The position numbers and the translations under genes were made by a program. Under the pieces are notes generated by a model. It did no database searches. It was not told where the DNA came from and saw only the letters and a program-made list of their open reading frames with translations. From the NCBI GenBank assembly GCA_003024785.1, contig PUQB01000011.1, forward strand, positions 186,001-250,000: a stretch of 64,000 nt of DNA, written 5' to 3'. Positions 1-11,099 of the stretch are shown here, piece after piece. This DNA comes from Selaginella tamariscina. Taxonomy: Eukaryota; Streptophyta; Lycopodiopsida; Selaginellales; Selaginellaceae. The number at the start of each line of letters is the position of its first letter. The first letter of the stretch is position 1.

Positions 1-2816
1 AGACATTTTTGTTGGAGTCCGAACCATACGTCCTTCGAAAGGTGGAATTGTTGTAGATCCAGCTCCACGTGGTGGCGATGGTGTTTTGTCCTTCTGACCC
101 TCATCTACTCTTCCTGCCATCCCCTGTAAACCTTCCAGAACAAAGCCTGCATCCTGTAGTTCTCTGACCTCCTCACTTGTCATCTTCGTTTCCTTGAGCA
201 CAGGCCAAACCGTTGGTGGTGTTGGAAACGTGACCGAAGAATTTTGCCGTTTGGCCGTGTGAAACACCCTGAATTTTTGGGCAGAACCACATCATCTGTT
301 GTACATACTCCTCATTCCCCAAGGCATCAATGTACATTCGTTTTCCATAGAATCCTGGTGCTGGCACTCTGCTTGGATAACCGATTGGTTTTCCACACAG
401 AGCAGTTCCTTCTTGATTCATCCCCAAACACTTAACCTTACTGGATGCTCCGATTCGTCTGATGGCCCACTCTGTTTGAGCAATCTCTCTCTCCAAAACC
501 TCTTCGAACCTTAACCTCTTTCTCCTGTTGTTTTGGACCACCCGCTCTGTGTACTCTACATTATGTCTGTGTGAACGTCGAGCATCAGACTGTTCTGTTC
601 CTGTGACTGTTCTCCTAACAGTTTGCACTCGAACGTTAGTGGTACACGTGAACTCCGGGCTGGTCAAGTGTTCCTCGCCTTCCACCAGATTAATAATTGT
701 TGATGGAGATACACTTTTCCCCTCAGAGAGTTTGCGTTGCACTCGTTTCAACAGAGTTTCCTTCGAAGGCCCTGACCCTGTATACCTCCCTTCTATTGCC
801 GCTTTCACCTTCGCACTCTGCATAACTGCATCGGTGAGGTCTAACATTGTCGCCTCCAGTAGTGATACTCTTTTGGCCAATCTTGCTCTTCTTGCTCTAG
901 CGTGAATCACTTCAGCATTGTTTGTAGTTGGAACGCTCGCGAGTCCTTCTTCTGTCATGTCTCCCAGTTCCGCCATGGAGATGTGGTCCTCATGCCTGAT
1001 CCACCAAGACAGCCATGTCTTCAAAGCTCGAATGTTTGACGCTCGTCTTCCCAGAAAGACTCGAGAATTGCCAGTTGTTCTTTCTTAGATTGTTCATTCA
1101 GTGCTGCAGGCCAGGCACGAGCAAGCTTCATGTGTTCTTCGCGATGTTCTTCTGCGATCCATTTCTTTGTCACCTGACGCACAGATTGCATAAAGTGAAA
1201 CAGACAGCTTCTTTCCCTCCCTTTCATCTTTGCTCCGTTGTTGAATACTTGGCGCAAGGCTATCCATATCGCTCCAGCCTCATCCGACATGAAACCAGCA
1301 AAGTTGACATTCTCCAAACCCTGCTTCTTACAAACCTCTAGCATTGTGTTCAAGACTTCAGCACTGCACATTATCTTCGCGGCACATATCTTGCGTAAGC
1401 TATAGTCACCATGGATCTGACACTGCAAGAGAGCGTTAGATAACGAAGATTAGAAAGTGTTATGAAGAGTTTTACAACTTACAATGGGTCATAAAGGTGT
1501 ATTCCAATTGTCGCCCAGTCTGGTATGCGGTGCGTGTGGTCCAGAACAACCCATTGATCATGAAGGTCTCCTCCACTTTGACACCTTCTGATGTACTCAA
1601 CTCCTGAACCCGGTCCCTCAACTGTCATTTTGAAGATCAGAGGCTGCTCCTCAGCACTATGCAGTTCCATCCCTGGAACATGTATGACGTGAATGAAAGG
1701 TATTGGCAGCTTTGTCTTCAGCTCCAGAAGACCCTCGTAACCCTCTCTAAAGTGTGTCTCCTTCTGTCTTGATTGTGTAATCCAGTCCCGAGTCCTAAAG
1801 AAAAGGTCACGTCAGTGTGTAGAGATCTAAAAAAAATACCTTCGATGGTTTGTTAGAGGTTCAAGTTTTGAGAGTAAACCAGTGTACGAGACTTCTCCTT
1901 CTTCCTTGAAAAGTTCTTCAAAGATGAGCTCACGCGCGGCTTGAAACTCAATCACTCGTTGATTGGTTCGCGGACTGTTCTTTACCACGTTGTTGACACT
2001 AGATCTGGCTCGCTGAACGTTTGAAGATGACATTGAGGGGCTGACTGGATGCTGATGAACACCTCTGTGAATGAACAACCTTGTAAAAGAAATGTCGTCT
2101 GGCAGAATGTAGTACACATAAGCCGGACAAGTGTGCACCAGCAATGGTCCTCTCCACAATGCTTACATTTTATGCCTATTACTTTGCCTGTCTCAGTTGT
2201 CTTTGCCTTCTCCACAGCACCCTTGAAGTGACATTCATTTGCTTTCTCTCAAAAGCCAAGTAGGGGCAAGTAGGATTGATGCATTGGAGATGTCCGACAC
2301 ATGAACTTCGACTGACTCGCGCCGGAACATGCCAGTGTGTGTGCTCGGGTGTGTCCAATGGTAGCAGCCATCCTTGCGATTCATCCCCGAGTACTTCTCT
2401 GTGCTTTCTGTCTTAGGGGGAAGTTCGAAAATGACATTTCCATTGTATATCTGCGGTAGTTCAGAGACTCGTTTAACTTCAGACGAACCAATGAGATCCT
2501 TCCCTATCCTACATTTGTCTGCTCTTAGAAGACACACCAGCATGGATTCCTCACGCTCCTCTGTCCGCAACCTGAACAACGGGCCCTTTGCCGGGCACAA
2601 TGTGTAAAAGACAAACTGGTTTGATGCATTGCCTTCTGGTAACAACTCCACATCTTCTCCAGAACTCGCAGAAACTGACATCAATTGAACCACATGTATA
2701 CTGAACCAACAAGGAATGTTGAAAGCAATGTGAAGATCATGTTCAAACACAAAAGCATTTCCATCTTCATCGACTGGGAAATCTTTGTCAATGCCTTCAT
2801 AGGTAACTCTGGCCAT
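1..2816 (-). pseudogene. MULE-like transposase, frameshifted, running off the left edge
   Basis: Reads leftward from ATG at 2816 (MARVTYEGIDKDF). A Cys/His-rich part near 2280-2050 (CKHCGEDHC, then CPAYVYYILP and RLFIHRGVHQHPV) resembles the WRKY/GCM/FLYWCH-type fingers of MULE transposases. The core has WVVLDHTHRIPDWA (about 1530), GFMSDEAGAIW (about 1290) and CLFHFMQSV (about 1200), matching the MULE layout of a first Asp, a second Asp and a CxxH motif. The C-terminal part has TTNNAEVIHARARRARL and a second Cys cluster (CLGMNQEGTALCG). Two introns look real: about 1797-1840 and 1426-1479, both GT-AG on the minus strand. Reading-frame breaks near 2275, 2245, 2140, 1045 and 250 have no plausible introns, so I call it a pseudogene. 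An open frame (EEVRELQDAGFVLEGL) continues to position 1. The family call rests on motifs only. Confidence 0.65.
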
Positions 2817-2886
2817 GACAACGCAAGGAGAAAGCTCGGTGGTTTAGGAAAGCAAAGCAAAAGATTAAACACACTTTCTCTTACCA

Positions 2887-3290
2887 AAAAAAATTACAAT
2901 CGTTAACAATACACGTTTGTATATAATTAATTCTATGCTGCCCAGTTCACAGTGTTCTTAATGATGTCCTCTCTAGTATCACCGATTTAATTTAATTTCT
3001 ACCTTTTATGATTTGAAATATCTTCACATTTACCAATTATTCACATATTTTAAAATAAACCCTAAATATTAATGTCACATTTATTCCGTAGGGTTCACTG
3101 TTTTCATTGCGGCTAGGGTTTTTTGGTAGATAGGGTTTACTGTTTCCATTGCGGCTAGGGTTCTTTCAATCTCAGATCTGTTTCCACTGCGGTAGATCCA
3201 GAGGGTTTCTTTAATCTCAGATCTCAGAGTTACGGTTTCCACTGCGGCGCCATCCATTTCGACTCGATTCGTGCAGCGCCCAAGTATAAC
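2887..3290. promoter_or_regulatory. Divergent intergenic region between transposase and ParB-methylase gene
   Basis: This gap separates two divergent genes, so it probably holds both promoters. It is AT-rich up to about 3060. It then has three or four imperfect copies of a phrase like TTTCCATTGCGGCTAGGGTT (about 3095-3250), which merge into the first GCCGA-type unit. No certain TATA box was identified. Confidence 0.4.
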
Positions 3291-4402
3291 AATGGAGATT
3301 TCTGTGCCGATTTAGATTCTCGGCACCATCCTGCTCAGCCGGCGGCCACAAGGTATGTGTAATTTCTGTATTTTATGATTTGCTGCTCAATGTATTTCTT
3401 TTTCCAGAGATATAGGGTCTTCTTATTTGTGCCGACTGAGAGCAACGGCACCATCCTGGTTCAGTCGGCAAACACAAGGTATCGTCGATTTATTTATTTT
3501 TTTCCTTGCGGCTCAAGTATACGTGTCACAATGTTTTTTTTCAGAGTTAATGGGTCTTTCCATTTGTGCCGACTGAGAGTGACGGCACCATCCTGGTTCA
3601 GTCGGCAAAAACAAGGTATTTTCGATTTGTTTTTTTTTGCTTTCTGGCTCAAGTATTCGTATCACAAGGTTTTTTTTCAGAGTTAATGGGTCTTCCCATT
3701 TGTGCCGACTGAGAGTGACGGCACCATCCTAGTTCAGTCGGCAGCCACAAGGTATGTTCGATATATTTATTTTTTGCTTTCTGGATCATGTATTCGTATT
3801 ACATTGTTTTTTTTCAGAGTTAATGTGTCTTCTCATTTGTGCCGACTGAGAGTGACGGCACCATCCTTCTTCAGTCGGCAGCCACAAGGTATGTTCGATA
3901 TATTTATTTTTTGCTTTCTGGATCAGTATTCGTATACATTGTTTTTTTTCAGAGTTAATGTGTCTTCTCATTTGTGCCGACTGAGAGTGACGGCACCATC
4001 CTTCTTCAGTCGGCAGCCACAAGGTATTTTGAATTTGTTTATATTTTGCTCTGCGGCTCAAGTATCCGTATAACAATGTTTTTTTTCAGAGTTATAGTGT
4101 CTTCCCATTTGTGCCGACTGAGAGTGACGGCACCATCCTTCTTCAGTCGGCAGCCACAAGGTATTTTGAATTAGTTTTTTTTTTCTTTGCGTCTCAAGTA
4201 TTTCTTTTAAAACAGTTAATGGGTCTTCCCATTTGTGCCGTCTGAGAGGGACGGCACCATCCTATCTCAGTCGGCACCATTATCTCTTCTGTGCCGTCTG
4301 ACAGAGTCGGCATAAACTATCTCAGTCGGCAGGTTTTTTCTTCTACATCTCTCTGCCGACTGAGAGGGTCGGCAGCATCTAGCTTGAGTCGGCAGCCACA
4401 AG
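3291..4402 (+). repeat. Tandem array of exon-like hairpin units in the 5' leader
   Basis: Six units are exactly 71 nt: 3408-3478, 3545-3615, 3681-3751, 3818-3888, 3953-4023 and 4090-4160, with start spacing 135-137 nt. Each is preceded by a T-run plus CAG and followed by AAG|GTAT, so each looks like a small exon in a short intron. Each holds a 9-bp inverted repeat, GCCGACTGA ... TCAGTCGGC. A degenerate first unit ends at 3352 (AAG|GTATGT). A compound last unit (4216-4402) has several GCCG(A/T)CTGA/CTCAGTCGGC pairs and ends AAG|GTTAGT. Units at 3545, 3681, 3818 and 3953 contain an ATG with an 8-codon frame that stops at the TGA inside GCCGACTGA. The array lies just upstream of the start codon at 4480. 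It may be a 5' leader, transposase-binding subterminal repeats, or both. Confidence 0.8.
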
Positions 4403-4479
4403 GTTAGTCATCTTTGTTTGTTTTTTTATTTTGACTCCTCATCAATTGACTTGTGTGTTTACTTTCCAGAGTTCCCAAA

Positions 4480-7400
4480 ATGGTGAGAGCTTCAAAACGT
4501 CTACTAGAGACTGCGCCTGATGAAGAGCCACGGGAAGAGAAGAGGATATCGAAGCAGAAGCGAGGCAAGAGAGGAGAACCATCTAATGTACCAAAGGAGG
4601 ATCCTCCAGTGACTCAGTCTGGAGTAGTAGCAGTTGAGCAAGAACAGCCTCCACCAACAATCACAGATTTCCCGGAGAGCTCGTCGCAGTTGCCTCCTTC
4701 ATCCGCTGAGGTTGCAGTCCTGAACGAGCAAGTGCAGATGACAGAGGCAGCTGAAGCTAGCGAGGACGACTTGGAGGAGGCAGTCAGCAAAAAGAGAGGC
4801 CGCGGGAAAGCTGATTCAAAAGGCAAGAAGGCGAAGAGCGATAAGGAGCCGAAGGAGTTATACAGCATACCGGCGAGCCTGCATTTGGAGAGCTCAGCAA
4901 ACCTGCTCGACAAAATTACTATCAAGGGACTTGGTGATCCTCCTGATGTGCCCATCTGCAGAATACATTCCAACGAGGTGGTTCGACGAGTGAACCCAGG
5001 GGACTTGGACAGGCTGGTGTCATCGTTGAAGAAGGCTGGTTATCTACGCAACACGGCCATGTTCATTCTGTCCATCGGAGATCGACTCACTGCTGAGGAG
5101 CTATCGGAGCTGTCGAAGGACACGATTCAGTACGAGCAGCACCGGTCTTTCGAGCAAGCTCTTACTCAGCCGGAGTACAAACAGTGGGCTTCAAGGCTCT
5201 CAAACAGGAAGTTTAGCTGTTGGGACGGGAACCATAGGCTACAGGCTTTGCAGAAGCTGTACCGAGAGGATGCAGAGGACAACCAGCGATGGGCTATTCG
5301 CGTTCGATCGAGTTTCATCTCCACGGAGAACCTCGACATTCTTCAATTGGTTTCGATGTTCCAATCGATTAACATGTGAGTATTTTCTTTTCTTTTTGTT
5401 AAGAGTTTAGACTTACAGTTTCGTTGAACAGATCTTCAGCAACATCTGTGGAAACAACGCTACCACATATTCTCCTCGCTGTAAAGGCGGTCTGCACTAG
5501 TACAGAAGGAACTCAGAAAATCCTCGAGTCACTCACGGAGGTTGATCGTCTTGAGGTGCGGAAGTGGAAGGAGAGTTCATCAGGAAAGACGGCTTGGCAT
5601 CCTCTTCCGAACCTGATCTGCGCAAAGATACTTTTCAAGGTAACCTCCGATTTAATTTATAGGAAAGAAATTTTTAACTTGTTCTATGTGCAGAACGAGA
5701 TCGACGATGATCTCGACAGAGCAGTCACCAGTGCTAAGGGCAATCCACAGGTTGAGGTGAACCTGAAGCAGCTAGTATACAAGAAGCATGACAAGCGTAT
5801 GCACAAGTTCCTCTCCATCATAGACCCAGACTTGGGGGAGGAGTGGTTCCAGAAGGTGACAAACATCTCTCATAAGCAGTGTCGCTGGATGGGCATTGAG
5901 AAGCTGTATGCGATGTCAAGGGCGAAGATTCCAAACATGCTGCGACTCCGATACCTCAACAAGCTCACCCGTCTCGAATCCAAGGCAGAACAACAGACAC
6001 TTGGGCTACCGGGCATGCAGGACAAAGAGTGGATCAAGTGGTTCACCTTGGACTTATATTGGAAGGCTGTGCGCGAGGAAGCCATTCAGATCCTTAAGGG
6101 GTTGCGAGAGGATGGTGAAGAAGTTGGAACGGATGTCGACTTCATGAGCTGGTTTGACGAGATGAGAATTCGGAGCAAGTGCCTGGTCTTTCAGCCCTTC
6201 CATGACTGCATACGGTTCACTTATTCGATGGAGCCGAATGAGTTTCTGGAGCGTGAGGAATCTGCGCGTCGGATGATATGGAGGTAAGCTTTCAATCCAG
6301 CATTGCTACTGTCTGACTTTGTGTTGCAGGTTCATACTGGCGAAGCAAATGACACCGTCCCATACGATGAAGCTGTGGACAGATCATACAAGCGAGCCTC
6401 ACATGTGGTCGAAGAGCAGAGGAGCTCTAACACCGTTCGAACGGGAGCATGTTCCATTCTGGCTCGACTGTCCGTCGCAACAGCCACCAGCTTGGGAGAG
6501 CACACTATTCGACATGCACGCCAATGATCTACCAGCGATTCTTTGGGAGCCAGAAGAAGTAGAGGCTATCAAGAAGAGCAAGATGAAGAAGACGGTGCGG
6601 AAGACAACTACACCTGCAAAGGGATCGGGAGCGGGACCAAGCTCTTCTACAGCACCTCCGCCAGCATTCGACTTTACAATCAATGAGGTACAGCCACTTG
6701 TAGCTAGTTTGGACATCAAGGACGACCTGATGACCTTCATCCCGACCCTGGCTGCATCCCGTGGATCCTACGACCTAGCTGTGTGCGACATGGAGGAGAT
6801 GAGCAGGTCTTTCTTCGAGCCAGGTGCTTCCCAGACAGAGGTGTACACCAAGCTCCGAGAACAGGTTGACAGACTACATACGGTTGAGTCACAAACGTTG
6901 TTCCAGGAAGTGGTAGGTGAATACGGCTTCAACCTCATCATCCTCGACTTGCCCAATGAGCTTGTATATGGAGGTGCTAGCATCAACAAGGACATTGTGC
7001 AGCTAGATCCGGTGAAGTTTGAGGAGGCCTTGCAGTTCAGTGGAATGCACTTGGCAGCGAGTGGTTTCATGGTCGTCTTCGCGAGTTCTCCTTCTGTTTC
7101 GGCGGTGATTCAGGCGGCTGCAGTAATCAACTTGGAGGTTGCAGGGACTTACAGCGTCTACCGTGCACGAGGCTGGGGATACCGTGACAAAATTAAGGTA
7201 AGCTAGCTATTCAAGTTCAAGTTTAACTTGGTCTATGTGGCAGGATAACTTGTTAGTTCTCTTGGTGCTGCAAAGCTCTGAGAAGAAGTCGAAGAGGCCA
7301 AACCCTCTGGCGTTGACGAACACGATCCTCGTCGACACTGCCGACCGTTATCAGGAGGCTTGGTAAGGAAGTGCTTTGCTATGTTTATCCTAATGGAAGA

Positions 7401-7706
7401 TTGTGCAGGATTATGATTCAACCGAAGAGTGTTCGACTCATGCAGCTTTTGATCGAGCGTCTCAGTAGACCTGGCGACCTAGTCTGGGATATTGGTTCCG
7501 GAACCGGGTCATCATTGTTAGCTGCCGTCGAGCTCGGAAGGAATATTATAGGAACCGAGAAGAGTTTCGAACTCTCTAGGTTGGCAACAAACAAGCTTGC
7601 AGAGAACATTAGACCAGAAGAGTTACCTACTCAAACACCTCCACGTCCAAGCGTAACTGGTGGTTCGAGAACTGCAGCTTTACTTAAGATGAAGAAGAAA
7701 CTTTAG
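4480..7706 (+). CDS. ParB-like domain fused to class-beta DNA-methylase-like domain, 5-6 coding exons
   Basis: Joining 4480-5375, 5432-6283, 6330-7197, 7244-7362 and 7409-7706 gives one open frame with GT-AG junctions. A 54-nt in-frame segment (5640-5693, GTAACC...GTGCAG) is probably another intron, giving about 992 aa (1010 if kept). Residues 1-145 are charged and low-complexity with basic KKRGRGK stretches, probably a nuclear signal. Residues about 158-300 look like a ParB/Srx-type domain with CWDGNHRLQAL at 247-257. The middle part is unrecognised. The C-terminus has an amino-methylase order: motif IV-like ILDLPNELVYGG (D771) before motif I-like VWDIGSGTGSSLL (D921), as in class-beta methylases (PF01555-like). 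DLPN departs from the usual DPPY/F/W, so activity is uncertain. The start at 4480 follows a leader splice acceptor (TTTCCAG, 4463-4469). It diverges from the transposase at 1-2816, and unlike that gene it is intact. Confidence 0.8.
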
Positions 7707-7722
7707 CTAATGTATATTGAGT

Positions 7723-7728
7723 AATAAA
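7723..7728 (+). terminator. Polyadenylation signal AATAAA of the ParB-methylase gene
   Basis: A canonical AATAAA begins 17 nt after the TAG stop at 7704-7706. An A-rich tract follows. Confidence 0.5.
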
Positions 7729-7788
7729 TTAAGCTAATATAAAAAAAAATTAAAAAGAAATACAACAGTTTTAATAGAATTCTTTTTT

Positions 7789-7905
7789 GCCGACTGAGGC
7801 AATACTGCCGACCAGAAAGAATATTCCAAAATATTCTAGAATATTCTTGAATATTCGAGCCCAGGCCTCCTGGGCCCCAAGCCTCCAAAATGGCGACACT
7901 CCTTA
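7789..7905. mobile_element. Probable right end of the ParB-methylase/MULE element
   Basis: GCCGACTGAGGC at 7789-7800, then GCCGACC at 7807-7813, repeat the signature of the 3.3-4.4 kb hairpin array outside the gene. They are followed by the GAATATTC-rich stretch and a GC-rich near-palindrome (about 7859-7875). At 7906 sequence shared with 45.76 kb begins abruptly. The left end lies outside the window, so terminal inverted repeats and target duplication cannot be checked. Confidence 0.4.
7819..7856. promoter_or_regulatory. Phased heat-shock-element-like array
   Basis: Starting at 7819 at 5-nt spacing the modules read GAA, TTC, (AAA), TTC, GAA, TTC, GAA, TTC. Seven of eight slots fit the alternating nGAAn/nTTCn heat-shock factor consensus, and the last five (7834-7856) are perfect and contiguous. 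Function is not shown by the sequence; AT-rich DNA can give partial matches by chance. Confidence 0.45.
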
Positions 7906-8162
7906 CCATTTCGGGCATTCTTTATCTTGCGGGAGGCAAACTCGAAGCCCCATAATGTATTAATTCCTGGGCTAAGTCCTCCATTTATTCGAGTCTCAAA
8001 TTCACGATCGCTGGCAAGATTTCCTGCATAAAGAGTGGAGTAAGACAATCTAGGACTGCCATAAACAATAAATATGCAGAATTGAGAGAGAGAAAGCATA
8101 CCAATCTGATTTCAGGTGTGTGATGTGTGTATGTATGTGTATGCATCTCTCTCTCTCTCTCT

Positions 8163-8225
<63 letters not shown>

Positions 8226-8237
8226 TGCATGTGTGTA

Positions 8238-8296
<59 letters not shown>

Positions 8297-11099
8297 GCAT
8301 GCATGTATGTATGTAAACACACAGACACGCATATTAAGAATATGCAAACTTACTAGAGTCCTTAACTTCTTCGATGAGATCGTTAGCGAGATGTAGCCCT
8401 TGAAAATTAGCAAAGCCAGGAATAATTCGCTCTATGAGTCCCTCGAAGTTGCTTACACCCGTCTGACTATCTTCGAAACTCTGATAAAACCAAAATAAGT
8501 AGCTTCTTCCCCCCCTGTGTGTGTGTATAGTATAAGTACGTACTGAATGCAGCATGTGCTTACCATTTGTTGGCCAACCAATACCTCTATAACACCAGTA
8601 GCACCCTTCACAACGAAAAAAACGCAAGAAAAATTAGAATCTCTTTCTATCTAATGTTGTGTATGTGTGTGTATGTATTTTGGTGTGTGTTATGACATTT
8701 ATTTATGTATGTAGTATGTGCTTACCATTAATTGTTGGTTAAGCAGTACCTCCAAAGTCTTCACAAAAGCAAACAAAGTAAGAAAAGACAAAATTAGAGA
8801 TTATATACTTACTGGATATGTAGTATTACACGAAAATTTAATGTAAGTGTACTAAAGACCTTATTAAAAATATGTATAAACACTAGTGTATATAGTGTAT
8901 ATAAATGTACACCCACGAGTATATACATGTGTATGTTTATATATATCCAGATAGAGCTAGGTAAAATTGGTTTACATCATGGTATTATAAACACAATAAT
9001 CATATATAACATATGATTTATCATATGTATACAAGATATAAATACAGGTGTCATAACACATATACTCCCACACATATACCTTAGGGAAATTTCTTCGAAT
9101 AGCAATGGCAGGATACACTGAAGAATATCCCAGGTGAGCGATATCCTGGTCAAAATGATTCATATGGATATCGTTATAATCATAATACTCTCGATGCTTA
9201 TATACAGTATTTTTATACTACTATCTGTGTAATATATATCTAAAATAATATACATTGTATGCTGTCAAAACACACACACACACACACAATGTACACCTCA
9301 GGATGCTCAGCCGTGTTTTGAAGCTGATTGGCTTCGGTCAGTGTCAAGTTGCTTAATTTATCCTCAGAGATATCTCTGGCAACAGGAGATAGCCCATTCT
9401 CTTCCACATCTGCAAAGTCATTAGTACATAGGGATATCCTTACAATAATTAGGATATATTAGTTTATTTTACTATTACGTGTAATTTTAATTATAACTTA
9501 TGAACAAAGTTAATATGCTAACCTTCCACTGCCTCTATCTCCAAATCACCCTCCACTTCATCCTCTATCATAGAAACCACCTGAAATTAGAGAGTCAATT
9601 AGTGCTCTATATGTCTGAACATAATATAATTGGCTTTCTGAGTTTACTACAAACACACATCGCCCCCTCCACACACATACACACAAGCACATCATCAAAA
9701 AGATAAACCTGTTCCTACATTTCTATAATAATATCTTCAGGAATAATGAATTTAATAAACAAATGAAAGTCCAGCAATAGCAGTACTTACATTTTCTGCA
9801 GGCACCTCCTCAGATTCAACTCCATGTTCAACGCTTTTAACCACATCTTGTTCATTCTGTAGATAAAATGTATATTAAGCACGCTCGCGCACACACACAC
9901 TCAAAAACACTAATGCAAGCATATACATAATATAACATGTATATAAATGTATATTGTAAAGGTGTAAATATACCATATACAAAGATGTGTTAATGCGTAT
10001 ACATTTATGTGTACTTACATATACACCATATCAAAGTAAAATATATTATCTATAATACTATTATGCAAACAAAGTGTGTGTATGCATGCATATATGTGTT
10101 TTTACTTACCATAGTTGCACCATTGGGACGATTATCCACATCAACTGAAATGCTATGTTTAAACTACAAAACAAAAATAATCAGCAGATAAATAGATAGA
10201 TAGATAGATAGATAGAGATAGATAAATAGATAAATATTGATACAATGAGTACAGTTACGATCGTAAGTTAAATGATGATGCATAAACACATAACTATTTC
10301 TAAACTCTTACCTCTGGTTCGTAGTTTTCAACTGCTCCAGGTATACGTGTGAATCTGAAAAAGATATAGCATGGGTTTAGAGAGAAAGAGAAAAGGAGAG
10401 AGTAAGTACATAGAATATATTAGACACAAGCTGAAATCCAGGGAAAATTTAAAAAACCACGAGCTTAATCCTGATTGCCAACTGCAATAACACAAAGACA
10501 CTGCCTGCACAAGTTCACAATAAATGTCTTACAATTCATATTATATGTTATTTGTGTACATGATTATGACCTGGGTGCAGATTACAATAGATTTCCTTGT
10601 ATCAACAGTAAGTTTTAGACAAGCTTATATGTTAATTAGAGATACATAGAAAGGTAGATTCAATTGTCTGTACGATATTATCTACATGATATAAATAAAA
10701 CCTTTAAATTAAATATATATATATATAGGTTGGGTAACTTAGGTTGATGAAAGAAACAAATATTTATAAATATGCATATGGGTACCTTCTGTCCCAGCGT
10801 GTTTGACATAAAATCAAAAAGGAAAATGGTAGCACACATGAGCAAGTTGTTCTTGACGACGACCTTAGCAGCTTCATACAGGTGCAAGATGTTCTTGACG
10901 ACGACCTTAGCAACTTCGTACAGGTGCACATTTGCAGACAAGGGCCATAGAGAATCTTGGTCGTCCTGGTCAGTATTGGCTGCTTCTTCCTTGCTGAGTA
11001 CAAAAAATGGGCCAAGCACGAGAAATGAAGGCAAAAATGGGATTCAAAAACTTTCTTACCTTCTACATGCTTCTTCTTATGTCATCCCGCCTTCCCCAT
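7906..11099 (-). pseudogene. Truncated copy of the unknown 15-exon gene at 42662-46704
   Basis: Minus-strand copy of exons 1-12 of the gene at 42662, with the same splice borders. Its equivalent of the start ATG (11097-11099) is followed after four codons by TGA, and the copy stops at 7906, at the exon 12 donor, so exons 13-15 are missing. Exon 12 has an extra GGA codon (AATGGAGGACTTAGC) against the right copy. The middle of exon 2 is in a different frame from the right copy because of two indels. The product is unknown in either copy. Confidence 0.65.
8147..8305. repeat. (CT)n / (TA)n / ATGCATGCATG microsatellites
   Basis: Two alternating blocks of CT repeats and TA repeats with GCATGCATGT spacers, inside an intron of the truncated gene. 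The right-arm counterpart (45470-45525) has one shorter block, so repeat number has changed since duplication. Long ORFs here are repeat artefacts. Confidence 0.95.

Noticed and set aside
528..905. 125-aa plus-strand ORF
   Set aside because: Shadow of the MULE-like transposase C-terminal exon on the minus strand.
3375..4174. Plus-strand ORFs with repeated RVNVSSHLCRLRVTAPS
   Set aside because: They read through the intron-like parts of the 71-nt array; unit spacing is not constant modulo 3, so a repeat protein is not maintained.
8050..8413. Several overlapping ORFs rich in IYIYIY, SLSLSL or RERERE
   Set aside because: They translate CT/TA microsatellites in all frames; no domain or codon bias.
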